Assembly: GCF_040183065.1 (NCBI RefSeq)
Contig: NW_027185501.1
Location: forward strand, 701,001-765,000
DNA: 64,000 bases
From: Periplaneta americana
Lineage: Eukaryota > Arthropoda > Insecta > Blattodea > Blattidae
Reading direction: 5' to 3'
Both the position numbers and the translations under genes were made by a program. The notes beneath the pieces were generated by a model. The model had not been told where the DNA came from. It was given only the letters and a program-made list of their open reading frames with translations, and did not search any database. Of this stretch, positions 9,421 through 20,259 are shown in pieces (the first letter of the stretch is position 1; each line of letters opens with the position of its first letter).

Positions 9421-10206
9421 AACAGCCTCTTACTCCCGCTCGTCTCGTAGGCGAGACTGGCTGGCCGATAACGCCAGTTCCGAGAATCGTATTCTCGAGA
9501 TTGGCACTCTCGGGAACGAGGAATACCGGGTCCCGGCCTGTTATCGCACGGCCGACTTATCGTTATGAAATGCGTACACTGACTGCCGGCTTAATTGCCG
9601 CTCATCACTGCAATTCGTGACTCTTTCTGAAATATTAATGTCCATGAAGTAATTTAAGAAGGCACAGCAGTGTGGTATGCAATAATACAGCACATTATGA
9701 TTGTCTACATTCTTACAGAAGTCACACTATTTTAATGAACTACTTATTGCCTTTCTGGAGAAGCAAAATAATGCAGCACATTCAGTCGTTACCTAATCCT
9801 AAGCTAGTCTAAAACAATAACAAGTTATGGTTGGAGCTATGATATACTTTCTCGCTATCAGCATTTCGTTGACATTCCATATTTAATCATTCGATAGTGT
9901 TTTGTATACGCTATAGTAATGGATATCACACGACTGTATTATTATATTGCGCGTTCACATCTGGACGTTTCGTTGTTATGCAACGGCATCTTCATCAGCA
10001 TGGGTAATTATTGCGCTGTGTAAGGACGAAATAAAATAATTAATACTTATTTATATTATTATAAAGAACCAAAGACTCTGACAAAAGATATTTTTGTTTC
10101 CCAACTGATAAAATTCTGAATGTGAAATGGAAACGCTTTTGCAAGAGGAAAGACAGAATTACGAAATAGAGTAGAGCCTTTCACAAATTGATCATAATTA
10201 CTTACA
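9421..10206. other. hAT left subterminal region, no gene
   Basis: GC-rich to about 9600 with short palindromes, then AT-rich sequence. Nothing coding is recognised. Confidence 0.4.
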
Positions 10207-10768
10207 AATGCATTTTAAGGAACCCGGAGGTTCATTGCCGCTCTCACATAAGCCCGCCATCGGTCTCTATCCTGAGCAAGATTAATTCAGTCTCTACCAT
10301 CATATTCATTTTTATATTATCTTCCCATCTACGTCTCTGCCTCTCCAAACGTCCTTTCCCTCCGGCCATCCAACTAACACTCTATATCCATTTCTGGATT
10401 CGCCCATACATGCTAGATGTTCTGCCCATTTCAAACCTCTGAATTTAATATTCCTAATTATGTCAGGTGATAGTACAATGCGTGCAGTTCTGCGTTGTGC
10501 AACTTCCTCCATTCTCCATCCCTCTTAGCCCCAAATATCTTCCTTAGAATCTTATTCTCGAACACCCTTAACCTCTGTTCCTCAAAGTGAGAGTCCAAAT
10601 TTCACAACCATACAGAACAACCGGTAATGTAACTGTTTTATAAATTCTAACTTTCAAGTTTTTTGAGAGCAGGCTGAATGACAAAAGCTTCTCAACCGAA
10701 TAATAACAGGCATTTCCCCCCATATTTATTCTGCGTTTCCTCCTGAGTGTCATTTATATTTGCTTTAT
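10207..10768 (-). pseudogene. RTE-like LINE, 3' fragment
   Basis: Minus-strand copy of the LINE family also seen at 20260, 38984, 39197, 40013, 44398, 50118 and 59157. It keeps part of the region after the reverse transcriptase ([20 protein letters not shown]) and the C-terminal block (LKWAEHLACMGESRNGYRVL) with frameshifts. The 3' end is TTAAGGAACCC read in reverse. 5'-truncated. Confidence 0.8.
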
Positions 10769-10792
10769 CATAACAACAGAGAATAAAAGAGG

Positions 10793-10794
<2 letters not shown>

Positions 10795-10841
<47 letters not shown>
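10795..10841. repeat. (TTA)n microsatellite, left part
   Basis: TTA units. With the run at 12460-12514 it forms the target into which the SINE inserted. Confidence 0.85.
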
Positions 10842-10842
<1 letters not shown>

Positions 10843-11040
10843 ATTAGTTACTTTACGACGCTTTATCAACTGCTATAGCTATCTAGCGTCTGAATGAGAT
10901 GATAATGCCAGCGAAATGAGTCCAGGGTCCAGCGCCGAAAGTTACCCAGCATTTGCTCTCAATGGGTTGAGGCGAGAAACCTCAGCCAGGTAAAGGCTGG
11001 TTCACAATAAACCGGGAACGGAAACGACAACGAGAAATAA

Positions 11041-12212
11041 TCTATACTAATAATAAATCTGTCAGCGAAATTTTTCTGGTAATTTTCTCTTTTCCAAAAA
11101 TAATTGGTGTTAACATATATAATTAATTAATCATCCTGAAACCGAAAATCGCTTTTTTGACATTTTTGTTTGTATGTCTGTCTGTCTGTCTGGATGTTTG
11201 TTACCTTTTCACGCGATAATGGCCTAACGGATTTCGATGAAAATTGGAACATAAATTAAGTTCGTTGTAACTTAGATTTTAGGCTATATGGCATTCAAAA
11301 TACTTTATTTAAAAGGGGGGGTTATAAGGGGGCCTGAATTAAATAAACCGAAATATCTCGTTTATTATTGATTTTTGTGAAAAATGTTACATAACAAAAA
11401 TTTCTTTAAAAATGATTTCCGATAAGTTTTATTCCAGGCAAAATTTTGATAGGACTGATATTTAAGTCTGTCTGTCTGGATGTTTGTTACCTTTTCACGC
11501 GATAATGGCTAAACGGATTTCAGTGAAAATTGGAATATAAATTAAGTTCGTTATAACTTAGATTTTAGGCTATGTAGCATTCAAAATACTTTATTTAAAA
11601 GGGCGGTTGCAAGGGGGCCTGAATTGAATAAACCAAAATATCTCGCTTATTATTGATTTTTGTGAAAAATGTTACATAACAAAAGTTTCTTCAAAAATGA
11701 TTTTCGATATGTTTTATTCCAAGCAAAATTTTGATAGGACTGATATTTAAGGATATAAAAGAGTTTTAAAATAACAATACAATACATTTCCACCGCCGCC
11801 TCAGATTATAGTGTCGTTGTTCCGTAACTGCTATGTGCAAAATATTAAATTTTTTAGTAGGAAGAAAAACAAATTTATTCGTTCTATGACAGTAGTGCAT
11901 AGGAGATCGTGAATTCTTACATTTTTACACAATCAACTCTATTAATTTGGAGTGATTTATTAAAGGATGCATTCAAGACTAATTTAGAAAAATGTTAAAC
12001 AAGTTATATTTGCACCAAATGAGTGGTCTCTGGACCAAAATGATAGCATTTTAATTATTTAAATACAATTTAAATTAAGTAACATATTAAACGATTTATT
12101 CTTCTATCAAACACGAATGTTCCCTGGACCCAATGTCCTATTTTAATTATGTAATTACCGGTACTTTATATTTATTTCTAACGGGTGTAGCGGAGCGCAC
12201 GGGTACAGCTAG
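11041..12212 (+). mobile_element. Helitron-type (rolling-circle) element, non-autonomous
   Basis: It starts TCTATACTAATAATAAATCT, ends GGGTACAGCTAG, and lies between A (11040) and T (12213) with no target duplication: the Helitron signature. A short imperfect hairpin GTGT-AGCGGAGC-GCAC lies just before CTAG. The sister MITE at 12796 supplies the empty site (GGAAATAATGTTAAAATAAATG), matching GAGAAATAA plus TGCTAAAATAAATG across the insertion. 1172 bp, no Rep/helicase ORF. A related fragment is at 63862-64000. Confidence 0.88.
11160..11755. repeat. 286-bp tandem duplication inside the Helitron
   Basis: Two units containing TCTGGATGTTTGTTACCTTT, TTCAAAATACTTTATTTAAA and TTTTGATAGGACTGATATTT follow one another at 286 bp offset, with about 5% difference by eye. 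Confidence 0.8.
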
Positions 12213-12459
12213 TGCTAAAATAAATGTATTTAAATGTGAACATTCACAATTAACGAGAAGATTGTCGGAGCCCGGAAACGGGAACGTGAAAGTTAATTGT
12301 AAATGCTCACATTTAAATGTATTTATTTTAACAATATTTCCGTTATCGTTGTCGTTTCCGTTCTCGGTTTATTGTGAACCAGTCTTAACTTGTCCCAACC
12401 AAGATTCGAACCGGAAGCCGATCTTTTCAGTCAGGTGTGTTAACCGTTACTCTACAGCG

Positions 12460-12514
<55 letters not shown>
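12460..12514. repeat. (ATT)n microsatellite, right part
   Basis: ATT units continuing the target run of 10795-10841; gives poly-Ile and poly-Asn open frames without meaning. Confidence 0.85.
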
Positions 12515-12515
<1 letters not shown>

Positions 12516-12795
12516 CATTAGTATTACTGTTATCATCATCATTATCGTAATGATTAGGATGATTAAGATTATGATTATCAGGATTATTTTGATGGTTATT
12601 ATTTATTACTGTCTTGTAAGTTATCATTAGGTACAAGTATTAGAAATCTGATTAATTCTTAATTTGTTATTCTCGTTCCTATAACATAGGCCTATATAAT
12701 TTTATATTGTAACATGGCTAGAATACAATAATGATTGTTCTGTAACAATAATTTATAACGTGCATACCAATAGAAAGTGTAGTTTTCTATAGTAT

Positions 12796-13253
12796 AGGCT
12801 GGTTCACAATAAACTGGGAAATCCACACCTGTGGAGTAACGGTCAGCGCGTCTGCCGCGAAACCAGGTGGCCCGGGTTCGATTCCCGGTCGGGGCAAGTT
12901 ACCTGGTTGAGGTTTTTTCCGGGGTTTTCCTTCAACCCAATATGGGCAAATGCTGGGTAACTTTCGGTGCTGGACCCCGAACTCATTTCACCGGCATTAT
13001 CACCTTCATCTCATTCAGACGCTAAATAACCAAAGATGTTGATAAAGCGTCGTAAAATAACCTACTGAAAAAAAAAATAAACTGGGAACGGAAACGAGAA
13101 CGGAAATAATGTTAAAATAAATGTACAGTATTTAAATGTGAGCATTCAGAATAGTTAATTGTGACTGCTTACCTTTAAATACATTTATTTTAAAAATATT
13201 TCCGTTCTAGTTCTCGTTGCCGTTTCCGTTTTCGGTTTATTGTGAACCAGCTT
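12796..13253. mobile_element. Second foldback MITE of the same family, split by a SINE
   Basis: TIRs AGGCTGGTTCACAATAAACT and reversed AAGCTGGTTCACAATAAACC. About 200 bp without the SINE. It provides the uninterrupted sequence at the point where the Helitron entered the first copy. The flanking duplication is unclear (TAT against TTA). Confidence 0.82.
12821..13067 (+). mobile_element. Intact tRNA-headed SINE
   Basis: The head GTGGAGTAACGGTCAGCGCG holds the A-box region, and GGGTTCGATTCCCGG is an excellent pol III B box. A unique body follows, then an A-rich tail to 13077. TAAACTGGGAA is duplicated at 12810-12820 and 13078-13088, marking target-primed insertion into the MITE. The tRNA fold is incomplete, so it is a retroposon and not a tRNA gene. 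Transcription would be by RNA polymerase III. Confidence 0.9.
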
Positions 13254-14070
13254 TTAATATTTTCATGTCTCATATCATTGTGTTACAAACTATTTTTTTT
13301 TATTTAGTTGCTATAAAAGATAGCCTAGTTACTATAAAGTGTAAACCATCTTGGACTATATAGCCTCATTTTCAACTACCTATATTAAAATACCAATTAA
13401 TACTATCCGTACAATAACGAGTTTTCATGCGTTGAAAGGTTCCGTACAAATTTTACGGAACAAACGTTTGAGTCATGAGTCCTGCGCTAACAGGTTAACT
13501 CGCCGTTATTCGAGAACCAGTAAAAATGTTGAGTGGCCATCACTTTTAAAAGTAATTTCCATCCTTTCTCAACATTTCTCTCGCTTTGACCCCCCATCTA
13601 ACGTGAAAAACAAAAAAGTTTGCCGCTTACCAGAGGTGAAATCTGAACAGATCAATCTCCATCGAAGTTAATACATATTTTTTTTTCACTTTCCAAAAAA
13701 TACTTTCAGTTCGATTTGTTTTTCTATGCTTTCCTTATACATTGAGCTATCAATCCAAAAAATTACAGCGCGATTGATTAAGTATTATAGGAGCTACGAC
13801 ATGATATATATAGGACCGGGAAATGTATAAGCCAATGCTTCCTATAGAACCACGGCCCGAGCGATATCGCTTTCTTATCAGTACTACAGTCCCGCCTAGA
13901 CCTCCGAGACTGTCGGGAATGATCTAGTATCGGTAATCCCGGGACCAAGAGAATCTCGTGTTCTCTATCAATGAGTCATTTGGCTACGTTAGGTACTCGC
14001 GCACTGCTCGGGACTGCGGTGATTACGCAACCGAGAACGGGCGATAATATGAGGCAGTCTGCCCGACTCT
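13254..14070. other. hAT right subterminal region, no gene recognised
   Basis: A 106-codon open frame at 13351-13671 (+) shows no domain. From about 13850 the sequence becomes GC-rich with short palindromes, like the left end of the hAT element. Confidence 0.4.
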
Positions 14071-14108
14071 ACTTTCATTTAAGAGTCCACTTTCAACTTA
14101 ATTACTAA

Positions 14109-17000
14109 GGGCCTGTACTACGATCGCCTGTTAAAGCTCCAGATTCGTATACTGCAGTTTAGCAATCTGGAAGTTAAATATTTTGTTCTGTACTACCAGC
14201 AGATTTTAACTGCAAGATTGTTATACGGAAGATATAGTAACATTTTTGTTACGTTGGCAATGAAGTTACTGAAAATGTAGTGAAATTTATTGCGTTGGTA
14301 TACCTTTCCCCGCGTATTTCATGTTAATGTTCCGTGTTTATATGATACTATTTATTTTGAGGTTTTATTGTAAGCATTATTGTTATTATTTATTATAATA
14401 CTGAAGCTCCAGCCAAAAAATAACAGAGTGAAGAACAGAAAATTACACATACTGTATGAAGAAACTTTACATGGAAGCAAAAGGTAAGATTTTAAAGGTT
14501 ATGTTTCTTTTCGAATAGTAATAATTCCTACCATATGATAGTATTTTGGTTTTAATTAGTAGGCCTAAACAGGACGGGTGCGGATTCCAGCAAAAGTGCG
14601 TTTTTCTCCATAATCATTGTTTTATTCATGTGTAACTGCACAAGAAGTGTAGGTGGCAATTATTTTTGTATTGCAATTAATATTAAGTGTGCTTTCAGTT
14701 TGTTGTATAGCCTACATTATTAGTGAATAGGGCCTATTTCGGTAATTTTTTTAGAAATAGCGTACTTCACGGCTTCAAATCATGGGTCGAAGGCACAATA
14801 ACTCGTTTAAAAAAGAAAAGTTCACTGGTACTGATAATAATGAATGATGTCTTTGGCCTGGGATTTCTAACCAACATTAGTACAGCAAGGTACACTGTTC
14901 CTAGCAAATTACCAATATTTCAGTATGTTAGGCCTACGTATTTTACTGTTAATAAATGGGCGGATATTTTGTATTAGGCCCATAATACCATTCGATCACA
15001 GATAGGGCCTAACATTATTTTTTAAAAGAACAGCATGAGGTGGAGAGACGTTTCCACTAAAATGCAATAGGCCTATCTGTTTGTTATGCACATTCAACAT
15101 CTCGTAAAATAACACAGAAACAGCAGATATTAAGTTTTTTCCAAAGTTTCTATGTACAGTATAGTCATATGTTTGATATTGTACTGACAATCGTCCATTA
15201 AAAGCTTTTGCTTATTTAGGTATAGAAACTTAGATAAGGGAAAAAGAGAAATACAGTATATTTTCTAATGTTGTAGGTTGCATATGGAATTAACCTAGTT
15301 TTACTTCCTTTTTGGTAATATAGAATGAAGCATGGGAAGAATATAGTAACATCAGCACAAATACAAGGACCTGAAAACAGCTGAGAAGCAAATTTGAATT
15401 CTTGGAAAAGAACACAAATAAAATTGCTGCTGCAGAGAGACAATGCAGGCTACAAACAATTGGAGCCCCTCCAACTGAAGCAAAACCAAATCCAAACTTA
15501 GCCAAGGTAAGTGATTTAATTCTCCTATCAATTGAGTGATTTCTCAGTGATTTTGATTCATATTCAATGCATAAGTTCACTTATATGTTAAATTATACAA
15601 TTATTAAATAATAAGCAGAGGAAATTGTATAACACAAGTTTGAATTCTTTTTATTTATTTATTTATTTACTTACTTTTGTTACAGCCGAAGTAGTAACTA
15701 AACCAAGTTCCACTGATACCAGTGCAGCTAATAACACGAATGAGGTTAGTGTGTAAGGAATTAAGAGTCAGAAGAAGAGATGATGAGCTTTAGAGATAAA
15801 AAAAATATTAGATTCTTGAAAATTGTTATACAAATTTAATTTAATGTCGGTATTACATTATAATACTATTATTTCTTTTTTATTTACAGTACCATTCAGG
15901 TTCACAGTGCAATTGTTTAGTTTTTGAAGTGAAACTGGACATCCCAACAATATCTCCAGGTAATTTGATTTATACTACAAAACGTTCTTTCACATTCTAC
16001 GTATGATGCTTACTTTTCCAATCTGAAATAGCTGTAACATGTAAACACATTTTCAGCCAACATGTTGAAAATAAATCTAACATACATACTATATGAAATC
16101 TGCAGCAAGCAGTAGATAAATTAGATGCAAAAATTAAAAAAAAAATAGTTAAAATATAAATTGTACATAATGGTGAAATGGTCACAAGAAATGGATGTCA
16201 TAAAAAGTAAACATCATTGTATTATAATATTATGTGGGAGTTGAGTGGGAATTTGAAAATTATAAATGTAGGCCTAAAATAGAAAGTACACTAAACTGAA
16301 GAATTTATTTTGAGATTTCTCTGTAATGGGTTTGTAATCAGATTAGGCCACATTATGTTAAGTTGTATTTCAATTCTACTGTGAGGATTCTCACTTTGAA
16401 ACTTGTGAATGATTTCTTGTGTACAGAAAAACTGAAAAATATCTCTTCATAAGATAAAACAGAAACTGACTACACTCTATTTACAATAGAACTATTTGCT
16501 TGGTTTTTTCTCTCTCTTTTTTATTGCAGCTTTACTTTCTTATTGTTAAAAATGAGTTTGGATTAATAGCACGTTAGAAAATACAATACTGTTACAGCTG
16601 CTGACTTTGAAGTGTCCACACCTTTATGATAAAACATCATCTTTCTCCAGAATTAAATATCTTAAGAATTAATTCCACTCTTAAAATATTACAGAGTTAG
16701 CTGGTGCAGCAGATGAAGGTCTTCTACTGTACGGGTGTCTACACAGTGTAATGAAAGTAAGTTTTAAGTGAAATTACTGGTTTATTCAGTGTAGGTAGTG
16801 TAGGCTAAACCCAGAAAGGTCTGAATATAAGCATATATCCCTCTCTTAAATATTTCAGCTGATAATGGAATAATAGCTGATCGAGTTACACCCCAAGGAT
16901 GCTTAAAAAAAAAAAAAAGCAAGCCTCTGAGGAATGCACTAGCCACATCGAAAAATCCTTCTCCATCTGTGAACTGTAAGTTTAATGTTTACTTAATTGT
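14109..17000 (+). pseudogene. Harbinger-like element relic with exon-like pieces of a Myb/SANT gene
   Basis: GGGCCTGTACTACGATCGCC follows TAA at 14106-14108, like a PIF/Harbinger end. The + strand at 15326-15506 reads NEAWEEYSNISTNTRT, a stop, then QLRSKFEFLEKNTNKIAAAE, matching the Myb/SANT-like helper proteins of Harbinger elements, and ends at AAG|GTAAGT. Further exon-like pieces lie between acceptor and donor signals (about 15686-15745, 15890-15959, 16859-16977). The last contains TPQGCLK and SKPLRNALATSK, as in the region after the SANT domain. Frames do not join cleanly, so it is decayed. No right TIR or nuclease was found. Confidence 0.45.
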
Positions 17001-18526
17001 ACTTGAGATGTTGGAAATGCATGAACTTCAATACTATTACAGTGATTTCTTTAAAAAATACATTAGTTGAAAGTTGGATGCTAACATTATAACAAAGAAT
17101 GATTTGAAAAATAAACATAGTGGAATACATATTAATGCTGTTAGAATCAAATACGAATCACACAAAAACAGAAGTCGATAATTCAATGAAAATGTACACA
17201 GTAAAAATAAAAATAATCATATTGGGATACATATTAGTATTAGATTACAAGTAAGTAGGATTCACATAATTAAACCAGTAACCGACAATTGAATAAAATG
17301 TACACAATAAAAAATAATAGACTAATAATAAAAATAATATAAAAAACAACACAGTGATATACATATTGGTGTTAAGTGATAAATAAACACGATTTACAAG
17401 ATTACACAATAAAAATAAGAAACAAAAAATAAAAATAAATACAGAGGAATACATTGTATTCAATATTTGCAACGCGTTAAATCTGGCAAATCATCATAAG
17501 ATATCATAAGATATATATGATCTAGGGTAATACTAAATGGAAATAAGTTTAGAAGAGATCATGAAACACAAAGAGGAGTGGCCTGGAGGTGCACAGTTAA
17601 AACTTGAAAAGTAAGAACATAACTTAATGAAAATGCTTCGCACATATTATTCAACAATGGAATTAATGGAAGATTTTTGTTCTCTTTGACGAGTACCAAC
17701 TTTATGATATGATCATTTTATTCCTTTGACGAGTACCAACTACATGGTACGATTGAAACAAATATTTTTAACCACACCTGCCAATAACGTGCAGAGAGTC
17801 CTAAGTCTCTATGAAATGAAAAGGAAATGTTGCTAGAATATTATAATAACTGCACGCAACTGATGACTACTCACAAGTAACCACTGCGCGTAACTGATGC
17901 ACAAAATTCAGATAAAAACTTTCCGTACGCCCAACTGATAAACTCCCGCATTTCACAAGACGCCGGCAGAAATATAGAAGTAGCCTACAAGCACAGAGAA
18001 ATGACACTTTTGATAAAGTTGATTACAGTGCCAGCTCAGCTAAACTTACAGTATTTACCTAGATCAGAATTCACCGTAGTTCTAAGCCATTGTTTCCAAA
18101 TATTATTACGACTTCATTGCAATGAACTCCTACCTCTGAACTAATTTCCTTGAACATTTTGTTACTGATTTATGGTACCTCATTCTACGTTGAGGAGAAT
18201 TGTATGTTAGAATTTAACAGTAACAGGTCACCAGCTTCTATTCCTCTGCCATTTTTATCTAGAATTATTGCTATGTTGATGATACAGTTTGTTACAGTCT
18301 ACGAAACCATACAAGGAAGTAGCTACTTCGTAACATTATAGCAAATATAGATCACCATACTTAATTTTACTCCAGTTTCTATTTTGAGAGAACATAAACA
18401 AATTGGTTTTCGAAACCTCAGGAACATTTTAATTATCTGTAGCTTATGAGAGATCCCAGATATCTTTTAAATGCTGCGGTAGAATGTCTTTCATTACAAT
18501 AGTGTTTATGTCGGAATTTTCATGTA
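17001..18526. other. AT-rich region, no gene recognised
   Basis: Several imperfect repeats of ACACAATAAAAATAA-type sequence occur at 17190-17450, and a reversed CAGTTGCGCG-like cluster at 17845-17945. An open frame at 18150-18341 has no recognised domain. Confidence 0.4.
17845..17945 (-). repeat. Reversed cluster of CAGTTGCGCG-type motifs
   Basis: On the minus strand TCAGTTGGGCGTA, TCAGTTACGCGC and TCAGTTGCGTGC occur about 35-40 bp apart, related to 1768-1882. Confidence 0.4.
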
Positions 18527-18734
18527 GGGTAAAGCAACCTAATTCCGTGATACCCTTAATTCCGTGATACTCTTCTTTCACTGAGTGTCTCAAAAGTAGG
18601 CGAAAGATGCACTTTTTCGAGAATCATGTCTGGCGCCATGGCCGGACGGTAAAGCTTTGACTGACATTCAATTTAAAAAAAAAAAAAAAAAGGTCACGGG
18701 TTTAGGGGTATCACGAATTTAGGCAACTTTACGC
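18527..18734. mobile_element. 208-bp MITE
   Basis: GGGTAAAGCAACCTAATTCC at the left pairs with the reversed right end GCGTAAAGTTGCCTAAATTC. TAG flanks both sides. A direct repeat CCTTAATTCCGTGATAC extends the left end inward, and an A17 run sits inside. No ORF. Superfamily is not assigned. Confidence 0.72.
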
Positions 18735-19169
18735 TAGATACTAAAATATTTTAAGTACAACTTCATACATTTAAAAAACACATTTTAATTTCAAACGTAA
18801 TTAATCGAAAATCTTGAAAGAACTTAAAATCAAGGAAATAAATGCAGTAACCTGGTTTTAAGCGGGTACATTTAGGCACATTAACTTCTAATGAATCTAT
18901 GTACCGTTCTGCCAATGTCTATGAAAGTTACTCCATAATAGCCTGCATCACACAGAGTATTTCAAAAGTTAAGATCAATGATCTAGGAGGTGAAAGAGCA
19001 GCTCGAGTGGAGTAATTAATGTAGCCTATATATTTTTTTGTGTTCGCTACGATTTAGAAAATATCAAAAGGCATGGTGCAAAGCAGAGAACATGATAAAT
19101 GCGTTTTATTTGTACCAGATAAAGTTTATAACTATTTTCTGACAGTTGCGCACACAACTGAACCATATG
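18735..19169. other. Unassigned sequence
   Basis: AT-rich, no gene or repeat recognised. Confidence 0.35.
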
Positions 19170-19785
19170 CCCTTATACATAGATGGGCAGCTCGTGCTCA
19201 CGAAGTGTTAAAAACCTTGATGCAATGAAAGACAGACAGACTAGCTGCAGCAGTTACAAGTTGTTTGTAGTTATGCTACAGAATCAGGTCACTGTCACGG
19301 TGCACTGTGGCGGCTCATGCAGATGGTCGTGACGTCTAATCCATGATTTGTATTTCAGAATGACGCATGGTAGAATAATTACAGTATTTTTATACAGACT
19401 GTAGCTAAACACACATACGAAAATTATATTCTTGCAAAGCTTTCTTAATTAGAATACGATATTATTTAGTACTGAAAGCATAAATTGAACACAACCTTTT
19501 CAAGCTACAACAAATAAACCAGTAACTGCAATACTTATTTATTACTATACCATTTGTTAATATTTGTCGTATTTGAAACGTGAGCGATTACAAGTGTTTA
19601 TACATTAAAGAGGTTCCCTTATTTTCAGAAGATATTATCCTACATTCCTAAACAGACACAAATTCAAGGGAATAATTATTTACATATCACGGAAAATGAA
19701 ATAAACTTACTTCTCAGATCTTTCTGTACGTTTGGAGGTTTGACACTTCCTTCTTGCATTAAATCTCGGTCCAAATTTGGAAGCA

Positions 19786-20052
19786 TTATGTGGAATTCTT
19801 ATCCATTGTCACAATCTCTCCAAACCTACCAGTGAATTCTGTTGTAAGGTCTTGGAGAAGAGCCTTATATTTGATAAGATTTTCTTCATCACTCTTCATG
19901 ACAGTTTCTAGTGAAGGAAAGTAATTTTTTTTTGTGTTCTGCTTGATACTGCCACATTTTAAATATAGTCTAATATATCTGCAAATACTTTTAGCTGGTC
20001 GACCATATGTCGCGCAATTCTGTAACTCGCATGCACAACGTGCTGATGACAT
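19786..20052 (-). pseudogene. hAT transposase fragment (GTF2IRD2-like type)
   Basis: The minus strand contains YFPSLETVMKSDEENLIKYK and ALLQDLTTEFTGRFGEIV. This matches the segment before the C-terminal dimerisation region in the hAT transposases that resemble vertebrate GTF2IRD2 ('FPTL...Y..L...L..EF..RF'). BED finger, DDE residues and C-terminus are not preserved here. Recognition is by remembered motif. Confidence 0.5.
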
Positions 20053-20259
20053 ATGATATCGGTCTCACTTTGTTGATATCCCATTTTTTTCTTTAGTTCA
20101 TATGAAGCTTTCTCTTGGAGGTCCATACAGAATTAATTTACCAAACCTTTCGCCATATCTATTTCTAAAATATTTTCTGATAGTTAAAATGTTATGCGTA
20201 AGAAAGTGTAGTGGACATAATATAATATAGGCCTGTATAACTTGTTTTTTTTTCACAAA

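Larger units (their letters stand above)
10994..12385. mobile_element. Foldback MITE (Harbinger-like, TAA duplication), split by a Helitron
   Basis: TIRs read AGGCTGGTTCACAATAAACC and reversed AGACTGGTTCACAATAAACC, flanked by TAA at 10991-10993 and 12386-12388. Without the Helitron it is about 220 bp, mostly inverted repeat (GGGAACGGAAACGA and AATAAATGTATTTAAATGTG also occur inverted). The 3-bp TAA duplication fits PIF/Harbinger MITEs. A second copy is at 12796-13253. Confidence 0.85.
10842..12458 (-). mobile_element. tRNA-headed SINE (minus), split by a MITE
   Basis: Left part 10842-10993 and right part 12386-12458 match, in reverse, the intact SINE at 12821-13067. Shared blocks include ACGACGCTTTATCAAC, AGCGTCTGAATGAGATGA, AAAGTTACCCAGCATTTGC and, at the head, AACCGTTACTCTACAG. 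The join is proved by the intact copy, which reads CCAGGTAACTTG with one TAA where this copy has MITE plus duplicated TAA. It sits in a TTA microsatellite. Confidence 0.85.
9409..14071. mobile_element. hAT-type element, 4.66 kb, no transposase seen
   Basis: Ends are TAGAGTCGGGCAAACAGCCT and, reversed, TAGAGTCGGGCAGACTGCCT. They are flanked by 8-bp duplications CTATCATT (9401-9408) and CTTTCATT (14072-14079). Pogo-like copy 1 gives the empty site (CTGTCCTT then TAAGAATCC). Eight-bp duplication and the TAGAG start fit the hAT superfamily. The ends carry several short GC-rich palindromes such as CGAGAATCGTATTCTCGAGA. The interior holds a LINE fragment, two SINEs, two MITEs and a Helitron; no transposase was recognised. 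Confidence 0.85.
7698..14108 (-). mobile_element. Pogo-like element copy 2, interrupted by a hAT insertion
   Basis: It starts GGATAAGCAAGGGTGAATAG after TA (7696-7697) and follows copy 1 at an offset of about 2145 bp to 9408. The matching sequence resumes after the hAT element at 14080 (TAAGAGTCCACTTTCAACTT against TAAGAATCCACTTTCAACTT at 7262 in copy 1). At 14106-14108 similarity stops, where a Harbinger-like end begins, so the right end is lost. It carries the same internal mariner as copy 1, so the pair probably arose by duplication after the mariner landed. Confidence 0.78.

Noticed and set aside
12133-12636. Open frames with poly-Ile or poly-Asn runs
   Set aside because: They are translations of the ATT microsatellite at 12460-12514 and of the Helitron/MITE ends; no protein domain.
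12829-12895. tRNA gene
   Set aside because: A and B boxes are present but the cloverleaf is incomplete, and the sequence continues into a SINE body with tail and target duplication.
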